DNA of 64,000 nt, taken from the NCBI RefSeq assembly GCF_017051705.1, contig NZ_JAFIDJ010000001.1, forward strand, positions 682,001 through 746,000, given 5' to 3'. This DNA is from Algoriphagus lutimaris (lineage in GTDB: Bacteria > Bacteroidota > Bacteroidia > Cytophagales > Cyclobacteriaceae). Of this stretch, positions 8,229-16,415 are shown in pieces (within the stretch, counting starts at the first letter, position 1; every line of letters starts with the position of its first letter). The translations under genes and the position numbers were made by a program. Under the pieces are notes generated by a model. The model was given only the letters and a program-made list of their open reading frames with translations. It was not told the origin of the DNA and did no database searches.

Positions 8229-8254
8229 GGTACAGCGTTGGTAAAAAGATAAGC
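8229..8254 (+). promoter_or_regulatory. Sigma-54-like promoter of secreted paralog 3
   Basis: TTGGTACAGCGTTGGTA keeps the -24 GG (8229-8230) and the ten-base spacing but has GT instead of GC at 8241-8242, so it may be weaker. The predicted start C8254 again falls on a GCA trinucleotide, and the leader retains CTAAACCAAC before the ATG at 8277. Confidence 0.6.
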
Positions 8255-8276
8255 ATATATCTAAACCAACATTATT

Positions 8277-8858
8277 ATGAAAACTATTTTAGCATTAGCA
8301 ATGGCCAGCGTAATTTCTTTTAGCGCTCTTGCTGCAGTTGAAGACTTAAGAGAATTGTCAGGAGTAAGTTCCACATTCAAGAAAATCAATGTCACTCTAA
8401 AAAGTGAAGTAGGGGATGCCAAAATTTCCATCATGGATGAGTCAGGAAAAAAATTGGCAGATAGAAAAGTTCATTTGAAAAACACAGATGTAGTGGTTCC
8501 ATTCAACCTGAATAGTCTTCCAGAAGGAGACTACTTGGTGAAAATTGAGACCAATGAAGAAGAAGTCATTTATGAAGTAGAAACCATAGATAGACCGATC
8601 CCCACGAATCAACTTCCTTTGATGGCTTATGGAAAAGCAATAGATGACAATACAATCAATCTTTCTGTGATTGGTTTAACTAAGCCAGGAGTAAAAGTTG
8701 AAATTCATTCTGCATCATCAGGCGAGTTGATTCATGAAGAATTCATCAATCAGCCCGAGGCATTCAAACAAGATTTCTATTTAAAAAACCTCAAAGCAGA
8801 TGAGGTTTATTTGGAATTGACGGACGCATTGGGAAGAAGTAGAACCCTATTTTTCTAA
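8277..8858 (+). CDS. Secreted two-repeat beta protein, paralog 3
   Basis: The third tandem paralog, 193 residues. It has the signal peptide MKTILALAMASVISFSALA, a shorter acidic spacer (AVEDLRELSGV), two beta-rich modules, the hinge RPIPTNQLPLMAYGK and the ending LGRSRTLFF. Sequence similarity to paralogs 1 and 2 runs along the whole length, with no indels beyond the N-terminal spacer, indicating recent duplication under constraint. The C-terminal TDALGR is identical to paralog 1, suggesting that 1 and 3 are closest in that region. The function is unknown. Confidence 0.85.
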   Translation: MKTILALAMASVISFSALAAVEDLRELSGVSSTFKKINVTLKSEVGDAKISIMDESGKKLADRKVHLKNTDVVVPFNLNSLPEGDYLVKIETNEEEVIYEVETIDRPIPTNQLPLMAYGKAIDDNTINLSVIGLTKPGVKVEIHSASSGELIHEEFINQPEAFKQDFYLKNLKADEVYLELTDALGRSRTLFF

Positions 8859-8877
8859 ATTATTCAAATATCACAGT

Positions 8878-8909
8878 AAAAAGCTCCCGAATTAATTCGG
8901 GAGCTTTTT
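8878..8909. terminator. Bidirectional terminator
   Basis: AAAAAGCTCCCGAA and TTCGGGAGCTTTTT form a long perfect hairpin that can terminate transcripts from both paralog 3 and the convergent ADP-ribosylglycohydrolase operon. The stop codon of the latter (8892-8894) lies in the middle of the hairpin, so the end of that CDS is part of the terminator. Confidence 0.9.
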
Positions 8910-10151
8910 GTTTTGACCGAGATGTACGGTTAATTTCTTTGCCAGTTCTTTTAAATCAATGCCCAGTAATTCTTTGCTTACTTGGATAACTTTTTCTTTG
9001 GAGGAAGTTGGTAGCCTATCAAATCCATAAAAAGCACCTAATATACCTCCTGCCACTGCTGCGGTGGTATCATTATCTCTCCCATAATTCACCAAAAAAA
9101 CCAGTGTTCCCTGAAAATCAAAGTCAGCATACAACATGGCTGTCAATAATTGTAGGTAGATTTCACCTGCATGAAAAGGCATATCCTGTTGTCTCTGGTC
9201 TAGTTCTGCAAAAGCATATTTTAATCCTTCGCTTTTTGGGTTGAGTCTAAATTCCGTGCTATCTAATTCCAAGGATTTGTGATGAATTCTGAGAGCATCC
9301 ACCAAAATCCGCTGTGCAGTCCTTCCTACCAATCTACTTTCATAATACCCTTTGGGGTCTATCCTTAAAGAAGATAAAATATCTTCTTTGGTAGCTCCCT
9401 GCTTCATTCCAGCAGCTGTCATTGCAGCGGCTAAAGAGGATAAGTCTCTCGCATATCCTATATCATAGATAGAAAGCTTGAAAGCTTCTTGATAAGCTTT
9501 TTCTGGGTTGGCAGGAAAAACAGCACCAATAGCCGGGGCATACAATAAGCCTGCACAAACCATTTCTCCTCCATAAAACCTGCTTAAGGAATCAGCATAC
9601 CCGTCCACATTTCCTTCGATATAAGGTTGACTAACTTTTGCCCATTCTTGGAGCCAAGTAAGTTTGAGAGTAGCACCTTCGATTTCGGAAGGATTTACCC
9701 CTTTGATGGATTTCAATTCCTTCACATAATCAGAATATTGGTCAAATATATACTGTGCAAACTCAGTAGAATTTAAGGATTGTGGATCTTGACTGAGCAA
9801 GTAATTTACTGTCAGTTCTTTCCATCGAGTGTCATCGGTGGTTCCTCCGGCAGGTAAATTCGGAAGCCAAGTTCCTTCTGGAGAAACTTCTCTGATCATA
9901 GAGTCCAGCTGTTCCACAAAGCCATATTGCAGATCAATATCTTCTCTTGACCACATTTCTGTAGGGGCACCCATCGCATCGCCAATTGCAGATCCCACTA
10001 GCATTCCAAGAATTTTATCTTCTAATTCTTCATTGGAAAGCCCTGGATCAACATAATTGTACTCTTCTTCTTTAGCTATTTCTTCTTTTTTCTCTGAGTT
10101 ACAGGCAAAAAAAAGCAGGAGGAAAATACATAAAATTGGAAGGTGTTTCAT
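8892..10151 (-). CDS. ADP-ribosylglycohydrolase-family lipoprotein
   Basis: This 419-residue protein belongs to the DraG/ADP-ribosylhydrolase fold, which cleaves ADP-ribose or related N-glycosidic bonds with a two-metal centre. Metal-site motifs are visible: GSAIGDAMGAPTE at 53-65, a TTDDTRW segment near 105, and GRDNDTTAAVAGGILGAFYG in the C-terminal third. The N-terminus is a lipoprotein signal with Cys17 (LLFFAC), so the enzyme is expected to be anchored in the periplasm or outer membrane rather than act on cytosolic proteins. It begins one base after the end of the kinase-like gene at 10153 and is therefore the second gene of that operon. Related exported members are common in Bacteroidota and have unknown substrates, probably ribosylated small molecules. 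Confidence 0.85.
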   Translation of the reverse strand: MKHLPILCIFLLLFFACNSEKKEEIAKEEEYNYVDPGLSNEELEDKILGMLVGSAIGDAMGAPTEMWSREDIDLQYGFVEQLDSMIREVSPEGTWLPNLPAGGTTDDTRWKELTVNYLLSQDPQSLNSTEFAQYIFDQYSDYVKELKSIKGVNPSEIEGATLKLTWLQEWAKVSQPYIEGNVDGYADSLSRFYGGEMVCAGLLYAPAIGAVFPANPEKAYQEAFKLSIYDIGYARDLSSLAAAMTAAGMKQGATKEDILSSLRIDPKGYYESRLVGRTAQRILVDALRIHHKSLELDSTEFRLNPKSEGLKYAFAELDQRQQDMPFHAGEIYLQLLTAMLYADFDFQGTLVFLVNYGRDNDTTAAVAGGILGAFYGFDRLPTSSKEKVIQVSKELLGIDLKELAKKLTVHLGQNKKLPN

Positions 10152-10152
10152 A

Positions 10153-11112
10153 CTAGGATAGAATCAATTGTTCTGCTTTTTCCATTAAGCTTTCTTTTTG
10201 TTCCAGGGTCATATTGAGAGGCAATTGAGCAATCCCTATTAAACGCCTCAATAGCTCTACACCCTGATATTGATTTAATAAACCTGGAGAAAGGGGAAGG
10301 GTATAAGTCTGAAGAATTTTTGTTTTGACCTCCTCGGGCTGTTGTCCTAAATCCAAATGAGCAAATAAAACTCCTAAATCAAATTCAGGGTCTCCCAGAA
10401 ATGCGAATTCTGGGTCTATGACTTTTAAACCTTTCCCGGTCTTTAGCCAGCTTCCTGGGTAAAAATCCCCATGCAAAAGGGTTTCTCCTTGTTTTAAATA
10501 TCTTTTTCCAAGTTCCTCTATTTTTCTTTTTAATGGGATGTTGGTTTTATATTTCAAGCTTATTTCTTGAAGCCCATATTGTATAGAGTCTAAATCGAAT
10601 CCATTCTCAATCTGAAAAGGGAAGCTAAAAATATGCTCATGGTTCAGTTTTTTCATCAAGCTATTATCTGGGAATTCTTTGGGCTCTAAGTCATGAAGGG
10701 CAATTAGGTAGTCACAGAGATCATTTACATCGGTCGTGCCTAAATAGAAATCTCCGCTATATATTCCTATAAAATCACTTCCTTTTCCTAAATCTTCGGT
10801 AATCAATAAATGTTGTTCTGGAATAAATTTTAAAACCTGTGGTGAATAATTTCTCAATGTAGAACTCTTACTAATTGCTTTAAAAAATTCATGTTCCACA
10901 TATATTCTTTCTATAGGTGCTGGAATCTGTGGGAATTTGTTTACATAAGGTTTCGATTGTTTGATAATCACAGAACGCATATTGGTGCTTACTCTAACTA
11001 CTACATTCATATTACTCTCTCCAGCTGATTCAGATTTTAGAATTTTTTCATCTGCCTTCCAAAAAGGGATGTTAGATATTTCTTCCAAACTGGTATTTTC
11101 TTCCAGATTCAT
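10153..11112 (-). CDS. APH/MtnK-like small-molecule kinase
   Basis: A 319-residue protein of the aminoglycoside phosphotransferase/choline kinase fold. The catalytic loop LLHGDFYPGSW gives the family HGD Asp and an Asn-equivalent position, and KVIDPEFAFLGDPEFDLG provides the Mg-binding Asp. The 'IDPEFAF' wording is typical of methylthioribose kinase (MtnK) relatives. No signal peptide is present, so it acts in the cytosol. The gene ends one base before the exported ADP-ribosylglycohydrolase, suggesting that both handle a ribosyl compound: hydrolysis outside, phosphorylation inside. That link is inference; a true MtnK would normally sit with methionine-salvage genes, which are absent here. Confidence 0.75.
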   Translation of the reverse strand: MNLEENTSLEEISNIPFWKADEKILKSESAGESNMNVVVRVSTNMRSVIIKQSKPYVNKFPQIPAPIERIYVEHEFFKAISKSSTLRNYSPQVLKFIPEQHLLITEDLGKGSDFIGIYSGDFYLGTTDVNDLCDYLIALHDLEPKEFPDNSLMKKLNHEHIFSFPFQIENGFDLDSIQYGLQEISLKYKTNIPLKRKIEELGKRYLKQGETLLHGDFYPGSWLKTGKGLKVIDPEFAFLGDPEFDLGVLFAHLDLGQQPEEVKTKILQTYTLPLSPGLLNQYQGVELLRRLIGIAQLPLNMTLEQKESLMEKAEQLILS

Positions 11113-11292
11113 GCTTCAGTTTTTAATGATTATCAAGTAATAAACTTATGCACCCAAACATAAGTTTAGATGATGGATAATGAGTACAAATTAGGAAAGA
11201 TTCATCATTGTGTCGCATCCTATACAATTTTGGACTTGCCCACATCCAAAAATCCTTATTTTTGGTAAAGAGTTAAAATATAAACCCTATAT

Positions 11293-12450
11293 ATGTTTGG
11301 ATTACCAAGAACCCTATTTACGGAAGAACACGAACTTTTTCGCCAAAGTGTTCGAGATTTTATAGCCAAAGAAATAACTCCCTATAATATGGAATGGGAG
11401 AAAAATCAAATGGTATCAAGAGAGTCCTGGAAGAAGTTTGGAGAAAATGGATTTCTAGGAATGCAAGCTCCAGAATCTCTGGGGGGAATGAATATTCAGG
11501 ATTTTAGATTTAATGCCATTTTAGTGGAAGAGCTTGGTCTCAGTGGATGTTCGGGGCCTGCCATAGGTTATCCTCTACATAGTGATATTGTGATGCCCTA
11601 TATTTTACATTTTGGGACAGAAGAAGTAATGAATAAATATATTCCAAAAATGATTTCTGGGGATTTTATAGGGGCTGTGGCAATGACAGAACCTGGAGCA
11701 GGCAGTGATCTTCAAGGAATTCAGACCAGAGCAGAAGATAAAGGGGATTATTATTTAGTTAATGGATCCAAAACCTTTATCACCAATGGATTCTTATGCG
11801 ATGTAGTCGTAGTAGCCGTAAAAACTGATCCAACTAAAGGTGCAAAAGGAATCAGCCTCATTGTGATCGATAAGGATATGCCAGGTTTTACAAAAGGGAA
11901 ACCATTTGATAAGGTGGGTTTACATGCCCAAGATACCTGCGAGTTATTCTTTGAAGATGTGAAAGTGCCCAAGGAAAATTTGCTGGGTAAAGAAGGGGAA
12001 GGATTTAAATACCTGATGATCGAGCTAGCCCAAGAGCGCCTTGTGGTCGCTTTGGCAGCCGTGGCATTAGGTGAGTATATGCTAACTTCTACGATTGACT
12101 ATGTCAAAACTAGAAAAGCATTCAATAAGTCAATTTCTGAATTTCAAAATACAAGATTCAAATTGGCGGAAATGACAGCTGCTTTAGAGCAGGGCAGAAT
12201 TTATTGTGACTATTTAGTTCAATTGCATAATGATGGGAAACTTGATTCAGCAATGGCTTCTGCCGCAAAATATAATATGACAGAACTACAGTGTAAGGTA
12301 GCAGACGAATGCGTACAATTACATGGAGGCTATGGATATATGTGGGAATATGGAGTAGCAAGAGCTTATGCAGATGCCAGAGTACAAAGAATATATGCTG
12401 GTACCAATGAGATCATGAAAGAATTGATCGCAAGAAAAATTTTGAAATAG
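11293..12450 (+). CDS. Acyl-CoA dehydrogenase
   Basis: A 385-residue FAD enzyme that introduces a trans-2,3 double bond into acyl-CoA in beta-oxidation. The FAD and substrate-binding loop AMTEPGAGSDLQGIQT and the C-terminal signature QLHGGYGYMWEYGVARAYADAR are present. In short/medium-chain members the catalytic Glu precedes GT near the C-terminus, but here that motif reads IYAGT; Glu248 in AQERLVV occupies the place of the catalytic base of long-chain and isovaleryl-CoA dehydrogenases. A Bacteroidota-type -7 box (TATTTTTG, 11257-11264) lies just upstream, and fadD follows 76 bp downstream on the same strand. Substrate is therefore more likely long-chain or branched-chain acyl-CoA. Confidence 0.9.
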   Translation: MFGLPRTLFTEEHELFRQSVRDFIAKEITPYNMEWEKNQMVSRESWKKFGENGFLGMQAPESLGGMNIQDFRFNAILVEELGLSGCSGPAIGYPLHSDIVMPYILHFGTEEVMNKYIPKMISGDFIGAVAMTEPGAGSDLQGIQTRAEDKGDYYLVNGSKTFITNGFLCDVVVVAVKTDPTKGAKGISLIVIDKDMPGFTKGKPFDKVGLHAQDTCELFFEDVKVPKENLLGKEGEGFKYLMIELAQERLVVALAAVALGEYMLTSTIDYVKTRKAFNKSISEFQNTRFKLAEMTAALEQGRIYCDYLVQLHNDGKLDSAMASAAKYNMTELQCKVADECVQLHGGYGYMWEYGVARAYADARVQRIYAGTNEIMKELIARKILK

Positions 12451-12526
12451 TTATAGATTTTAATTGTTGAAAGACAATAAATTTTAGTAATTCCAGAATA
12501 AATTTAGATACCCAAAATACATCGAA

Positions 12527-14209
12527 ATGAAGGATTACCCATGGTTTAAACACTACCCTGAATCGGTAGATAAAATTGTAGATTGTGAAGCCTATGAAAG
12601 TGTTCCAGAGCTATTTGAGGAATGTGTAAAATCATATGGCCCAACCATTGCCTATGAATGTATGGGGAAAACTCTTTCATTTAATGAATTAGAAAAATAT
12701 TCTTCCTACTTCGCCAATTACCTGATTCACGTATTGAAGTTGGAAAAAGGTGCTAGAATTGCCATTCAAATGCCTAATTGTCTCCAATATCCGGTGGTGA
12801 TGTTTGGAGCATTAAGAGCTGGAATGATCGTTGTCAATACAAACCCATTGTATACCGCTGCGGAGATGAAGCATCAATTCAACGATGCGGGAGCAGATGT
12901 CGTGGTAATCCTAGCCAATTTTGCCTTTAATCTGGAGAAAATTAGGAATGAAATACATGCAAAGAGAATAATAGTAACAGAGCTAGGAGATATGCTTGGA
13001 CTTCTCAAAGGTACATTAGTGAATTTAGTGGTCAAGCATGTAAAAAAAATGGTGCCTAGTTATTCATTGCCAGGAGCTGACTCCCTAAAATTTGCTTTGG
13101 ATCAGGGTGCTGAATATGAATTTAGAAGCACAAAGATCAGTTTAAATGAAACTGCATTTTTGCAATATACTGGAGGAACGACAGGAGTTTCCAAAGGAGC
13201 TGAATTGACTCATGGGAATATTATCGCCAATATGCAGCAGATTTCAGCTTGGATGAAGCCTAAATTGAAAGCGAGGGAAGAAATTGTAATCACTGCATTG
13301 CCTTTGTATCATATTTTTGCGCTGACAGTAAACTGCTTGGCAATGCTCAAGATTGGGGCGCACAATGTATTGATTACGAATCCAAGGGATATGCCTGCAT
13401 TTTGTAAGGAGTTGTCCAAACATAAATTCACTGTCTTTACCGGGGTTAATACATTATTTAATGGCTTATTGAACCAAGAGTCATTTAGAAAGCTTGATTT
13501 TTCCGGTCTGAAAATCTCTGTTGGCGGAGGTATGGCTGTTCAAAAGTCTACTGCTGAGCGATGGAAAGAAGTGACAGGAACTCCATTGGCAGAAGGCTAT
13601 GGCTTGACAGAAACTTCACCAGTAGCCTCTTGTAACCCCATTGATGGGACGGAGCGTAATGGGACAATAGGTATTCCCCTTCCAAATACAGAATTAAAAG
13701 TGATGGATGACGATGGAAAGGAATTAAAAGTAGGTGAGCGAGGAGAAATTTGCATCAAAGGCCCTCAAGTGATGAAAGGATACTGGAATAGACCAAAGGA
13801 AACCGCTGAGGTTATGCGAGGAGAGTGGTTTAAGTCAGGCGATATTGGAATCATGGATGAAGATGGCTTTTTTAAAATAGTGGATCGTAAGAAAGAAATG
13901 ATTTTAGTCTCTGGTTTCAACGTTTATCCAAATGAAGTGGAAGATGTAATAGCTTCATGCCCAGGGGTCCTTGAAGTTGGGGTGATCGGAATGCCTGACC
14001 CGAAGTCTACTGAAAAAGTGGTTGCTTTTATTGTTCCTAATGATAAATCCTTAACCGAGGAGGCGGTAAAAGGCCATTGTCATGAATCGTTGACCAATTA
14101 CAAATGTCCAAAAGAAGTGTATTTCACCGATGAACTACCTAAATCCAACGTGGGGAAAATTCTGAGGAGGAAAATCAAGGAGGCTCATTTAGAGAGTCTG
14201 GGGAAATAA
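12527..14209 (+). CDS. fadD: Long-chain acyl-CoA synthetase
   Basis: A 560-residue AMP-forming ligase that activates fatty acids to acyl-CoA. Visible motifs are the P-loop YTGGTTGVSKGAEL at 214-227, the A5 motif EGYGLTETSP, the A7 region WFKSGDIG and the hinge DRKKEMILVSGFNVYPNEVE, which is the fatty acyl-CoA synthetase signature. The C-terminal KSNVGKILRRKI carries the catalytic Lys. It lacks a transmembrane segment and would be peripheral at the inner membrane. It follows the acyl-CoA dehydrogenase and ends at a clear terminator, so the two make a fatty-acid degradation unit. Length and motifs match E. coli FadD. Confidence 0.92.
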   Translation: MKDYPWFKHYPESVDKIVDCEAYESVPELFEECVKSYGPTIAYECMGKTLSFNELEKYSSYFANYLIHVLKLEKGARIAIQMPNCLQYPVVMFGALRAGMIVVNTNPLYTAAEMKHQFNDAGADVVVILANFAFNLEKIRNEIHAKRIIVTELGDMLGLLKGTLVNLVVKHVKKMVPSYSLPGADSLKFALDQGAEYEFRSTKISLNETAFLQYTGGTTGVSKGAELTHGNIIANMQQISAWMKPKLKAREEIVITALPLYHIFALTVNCLAMLKIGAHNVLITNPRDMPAFCKELSKHKFTVFTGVNTLFNGLLNQESFRKLDFSGLKISVGGGMAVQKSTAERWKEVTGTPLAEGYGLTETSPVASCNPIDGTERNGTIGIPLPNTELKVMDDDGKELKVGERGEICIKGPQVMKGYWNRPKETAEVMRGEWFKSGDIGIMDEDGFFKIVDRKKEMILVSGFNVYPNEVEDVIASCPGVLEVGVIGMPDPKSTEKVVAFIVPNDKSLTEEAVKGHCHESLTNYKCPKEVYFTDELPKSNVGKILRRKIKEAHLESLGK

Positions 14210-14242
14210 AATTGAAAATTTAAATATCAATTGAATTTATCT

Positions 14243-14269
14243 AGCCCATTTGTAAGAAATGGGCTTTTT
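14243..14269 (+). terminator. Rho-independent terminator of fadD
   Basis: AGCCCATTT at 14243-14251 pairs with AAATGGGCT at 14257-14265 across a five-base loop and is followed by T. It overlaps the first in-frame ATG of the next gene at 14259, which argues that this ATG is not the real start. Confidence 0.85.
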
Positions 14270-14303
14270 AATGTCCAGTAGCGTTTCATTTAGTTCAATC
14301 GTA

Positions 14304-14789
14304 ATGGAATTAAAAACATTCCCTTCTTTGAAAAAACTGTTTCTGCTTTCTCTAATTTCCATTTTATTCTTTTCATGTGACAATGAAGATTCTGATCCAG
14401 ATAGTATTGTGGGGAAATGGGGATTGATTGAAATCTATTATCCAAGGACTGTTGTAAGCAGTGATGAGTTTGTGGAAGAAAATTTTCAGACCTACCGATT
14501 CTATTCTAATGGGACCTTTGAAAAAACCAGAATTAGTGAAGGGGAGGATTTACAAACAGCAACCGGGGATTATTTACTGGAACAAGTGCCAGCTTATAGT
14601 TCAAGTGAGGTCAAATTGTATGTCAATTTGGAATTCAAAGAAGGAGATAATATAACCAATAATTGTGGTCAGCCGGATGGAGAACAATTGATGTTACGAT
14701 TTAATAATCAATTGGATAATTTTTCTGCAATTCCATGTGATGGGCCTGGTTACATCTTTCAAAAAGAATCAAAAAAGCCATCCTTTTGA
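14304..14789 (+). CDS. Lipocalin-like lipoprotein
   Basis: A 161-residue predicted lipoprotein. The start at 14304 is preferred to the ATG at 14259 because it gives a clean lipoprotein signal (MELKTFPSLKKLFLLSLISI with lipobox FFSC) and avoids the fadD terminator. After the Cys, an acidic linker (DNEDSDPDS) leads to IVGKWGLIEIYY, the opening of lipocalin-like/DUF-type beta barrels common in Bacteroidota, with FYSNGTFEKTR as the next strand pair. Two Cys (in NNCGQPD and IPCDGPG) could form a disulfide near the C-terminus. The ligand is unknown. The gene ends within a bidirectional terminator. Confidence 0.75.
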   Translation: MELKTFPSLKKLFLLSLISILFFSCDNEDSDPDSIVGKWGLIEIYYPRTVVSSDEFVEENFQTYRFYSNGTFEKTRISEGEDLQTATGDYLLEQVPAYSSSEVKLYVNLEFKEGDNITNNCGQPDGEQLMLRFNNQLDNFSAIPCDGPGYIFQKESKKPSF

Positions 14790-14801
14790 GATGGCTTTTT
14801 T
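14771..14801. terminator. Bidirectional terminator
   Basis: AAAAAAGCCATC at 14771-14782 pairs with GATGGCTTTTTT at 14790-14801. It overlaps the last codons of the lipoprotein gene, whose TGA is in the loop, and serves the convergent gene at 14816 as well. Confidence 0.85.
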
Positions 14802-14815
14802 GATTGGAATCCAAT

Positions 14816-15748
14816 TTATATGATTTCTTCAAAATATTTGATGGTTTTGATCAAACCATCTTTTAACGCAACTTTAGGCTCCCAGCCCAATTCTTCTTTC
14901 GCCAAGTCGATGACTGGCTTTCGTTGCATGGGATCATCCTGAGGCAAAGGCATAAATACCAATTTACTTTTGCTATTGGTCAAGTCAATGATTTCTTGAG
15001 CCAATTCCAACATGGTAAACTCTCCGGGATTACCAATATTCACTGGTCCAGTGAAGCCATCCCTACTGTTCATCAACCGGTACATTCCTTCGATATTATC
15101 ATCTACATAGCAGAATGACCTTGTCTGCTTTCCATCACCATAAATGGTGATGTCTTGATTTTTTAAAGCTTGTACGATAAAATTTGAAACAACTCTGCCG
15201 TCGTTTGGATGCATTCTTGGTCCATAAGTATTGAAAATACGCATGACCTTGATAGGCACCTGGTGTTGTCTATAGTAATCGAAAAACAAGGTTTCAGCAC
15301 ATCTCTTCCCTTCATCATAACAAGCTCTTGGGCCCAATGTATTGACATTACCTCTATAAGATTCAGGTTGTGGGTGTATCTCCGGATCTCCATAAATCTC
15401 GGAAGTACTTGCCTGCAAAATTTTAATTTTGAGCCTTTTGGCCAACCCTAACATGTTCATGGCACCAATAACTGATGTTTTGGTGGTTTGAACTGGATCA
15501 AATTGGTAGTGAATTGGGGAGGCAGGACAAGCAAGGTTATAAATTTCATCAACCTCCACATAAAGGGGATGGGTGACATCATGACGCAGTAATTCGAAAT
15601 TTTTACTGTCAAGAAGGTGGTGGATGTTTCTACGGTTTCCTGTAAAAAAATTATCAACACACAAAACTTCATTTCCTTCCTTTAAAAGTCGGTCACAAAG
15701 GTGGCTTCCAAGGAATCCTCCTCCGCCTGTTACTAAAACTCTTTTCAT
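14816..15748 (-). CDS. UDP-glucuronate decarboxylase (UDP-xylose synthase)
   Basis: This 310-residue extended short-chain dehydrogenase converts UDP-glucuronate to UDP-xylose using bound NAD. The Rossmann motif [11 protein letters not shown] is at 7-17, the catalytic pair is Tyr144 and Lys148 in ACYDEGKR, and [17 protein letters not shown] and [15 protein letters not shown] are typical of the UXS family. No membrane anchor is present, so it is a soluble bacterial UXS used for cell-surface polysaccharide or LPS precursors. It is separated by 103 bp from the acetyltransferase gene upstream and may or may not belong to the uronate operon. Its substrate is the nucleotide-activated form of the sugar degraded by the neighbouring genes, which may be coincidence. 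Confidence 0.9.
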   Translation of the reverse strand: MKRVLVTGGGGFLGSHLCDRLLKEGNEVLCVDNFFTGNRRNIHHLLDSKNFELLRHDVTHPLYVEVDEIYNLACPASPIHYQFDPVQTTKTSVIGAMNMLGLAKRLKIKILQASTSEIYGDPEIHPQPESYRGNVNTLGPRACYDEGKRCAETLFFDYYRQHQVPIKVMRIFNTYGPRMHPNDGRVVSNFIVQALKNQDITIYGDGKQTRSFCYVDDNIEGMYRLMNSRDGFTGPVNIGNPGEFTMLELAQEIIDLTNSKSKLVFMPLPQDDPMQRKPVIDLAKEELGWEPKVALKDGLIKTIKYFEEII

Positions 15749-15851
15749 TTATTTAATTCAAAAGATATAACTATTGCAAGCCAAAAATAGGGAAATGTTT
15801 TTCATTTTAAACCTTCACCTGATATAAGGATAGAAAATTGCAGATAGGTTA

Positions 15852-16415
15852 TTAATTTGAAGGAGGAACTTCTTTGATAAACTTGGCTGGATTTCCACCT
15901 ACAATCACCCCTGGTGGAACATCTTTGGTAACCACTGACCCTGCGGCAACAATGGATTTATCACCTATAGTCACGCCAGGACAGATAATAGAGCCACCTC
16001 CAATCCAAACATCAGAACCAATGGTAATAGGCTTGCCGAATTCCCAAAGCTCACCTCTGGTTTTCGCTTCTGTGGGATGGGTAGCTGCGTAAAATTGAAC
16101 ATTAGGAGCAATTAAGACCCGATCTCCCATCTTTACAGGTGTGACATCTAGGACTATACAGTTAAAATTGAAGAAACAATCATCTCCAACCTCGATATTA
16201 TATCCATAATCGCAGAAGAAAGGAGGCTCTATCCAAATATTTTTCCCAGCTTTTCCCAATAACTCTCTAACCAACTGCACCCGAAATTCAGGATCTTCGG
16301 GGGCAGAATCGTTCAATTTTTTTAGGAGTTTACGGGCATGCATTCTTTCTCTCACCAACTCTGGGTCAGCGGCGAGATACCATTCTCCTGCAAGCATTTT
16401 CTCCTTTTCTGTCAT
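15852..16415 (-). CDS. Maltose/galactoside O-acetyltransferase family protein
   Basis: A 187-residue left-handed beta-helix acetyltransferase. The N-terminal Mac domain ([20 protein letters not shown]) and the hexapeptide repeats ending [32 protein letters not shown] identify the Maa/LacA/NodL group, which moves acetyl from acetyl-CoA to a sugar hydroxyl. The catalytic His is expected in the ATHPTE loop. The start overlaps the stop of uxuA in an ATGA junction, so it is co-translated with a uronate-degradation enzyme, an uncommon partner. It may detoxify excess intracellular sugars, as proposed for LacA; that is inference. Confidence 0.88.
   Translation of the reverse strand: MTEKEKMLAGEWYLAADPELVRERMHARKLLKKLNDSAPEDPEFRVQLVRELLGKAGKNIWIEPPFFCDYGYNIEVGDDCFFNFNCIVLDVTPVKMGDRVLIAPNVQFYAATHPTEAKTRGELWEFGKPITIGSDVWIGGGSIICPGVTIGDKSIVAAGSVVTKDVPPGVIVGGNPAKFIKEVPPSN

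Noticed and set aside
14259-14303. Longer start of the lipocalin-like lipoprotein
   Set aside because: The ATG at 14259 is inside the fadD terminator and would spoil the lipoprotein signal.
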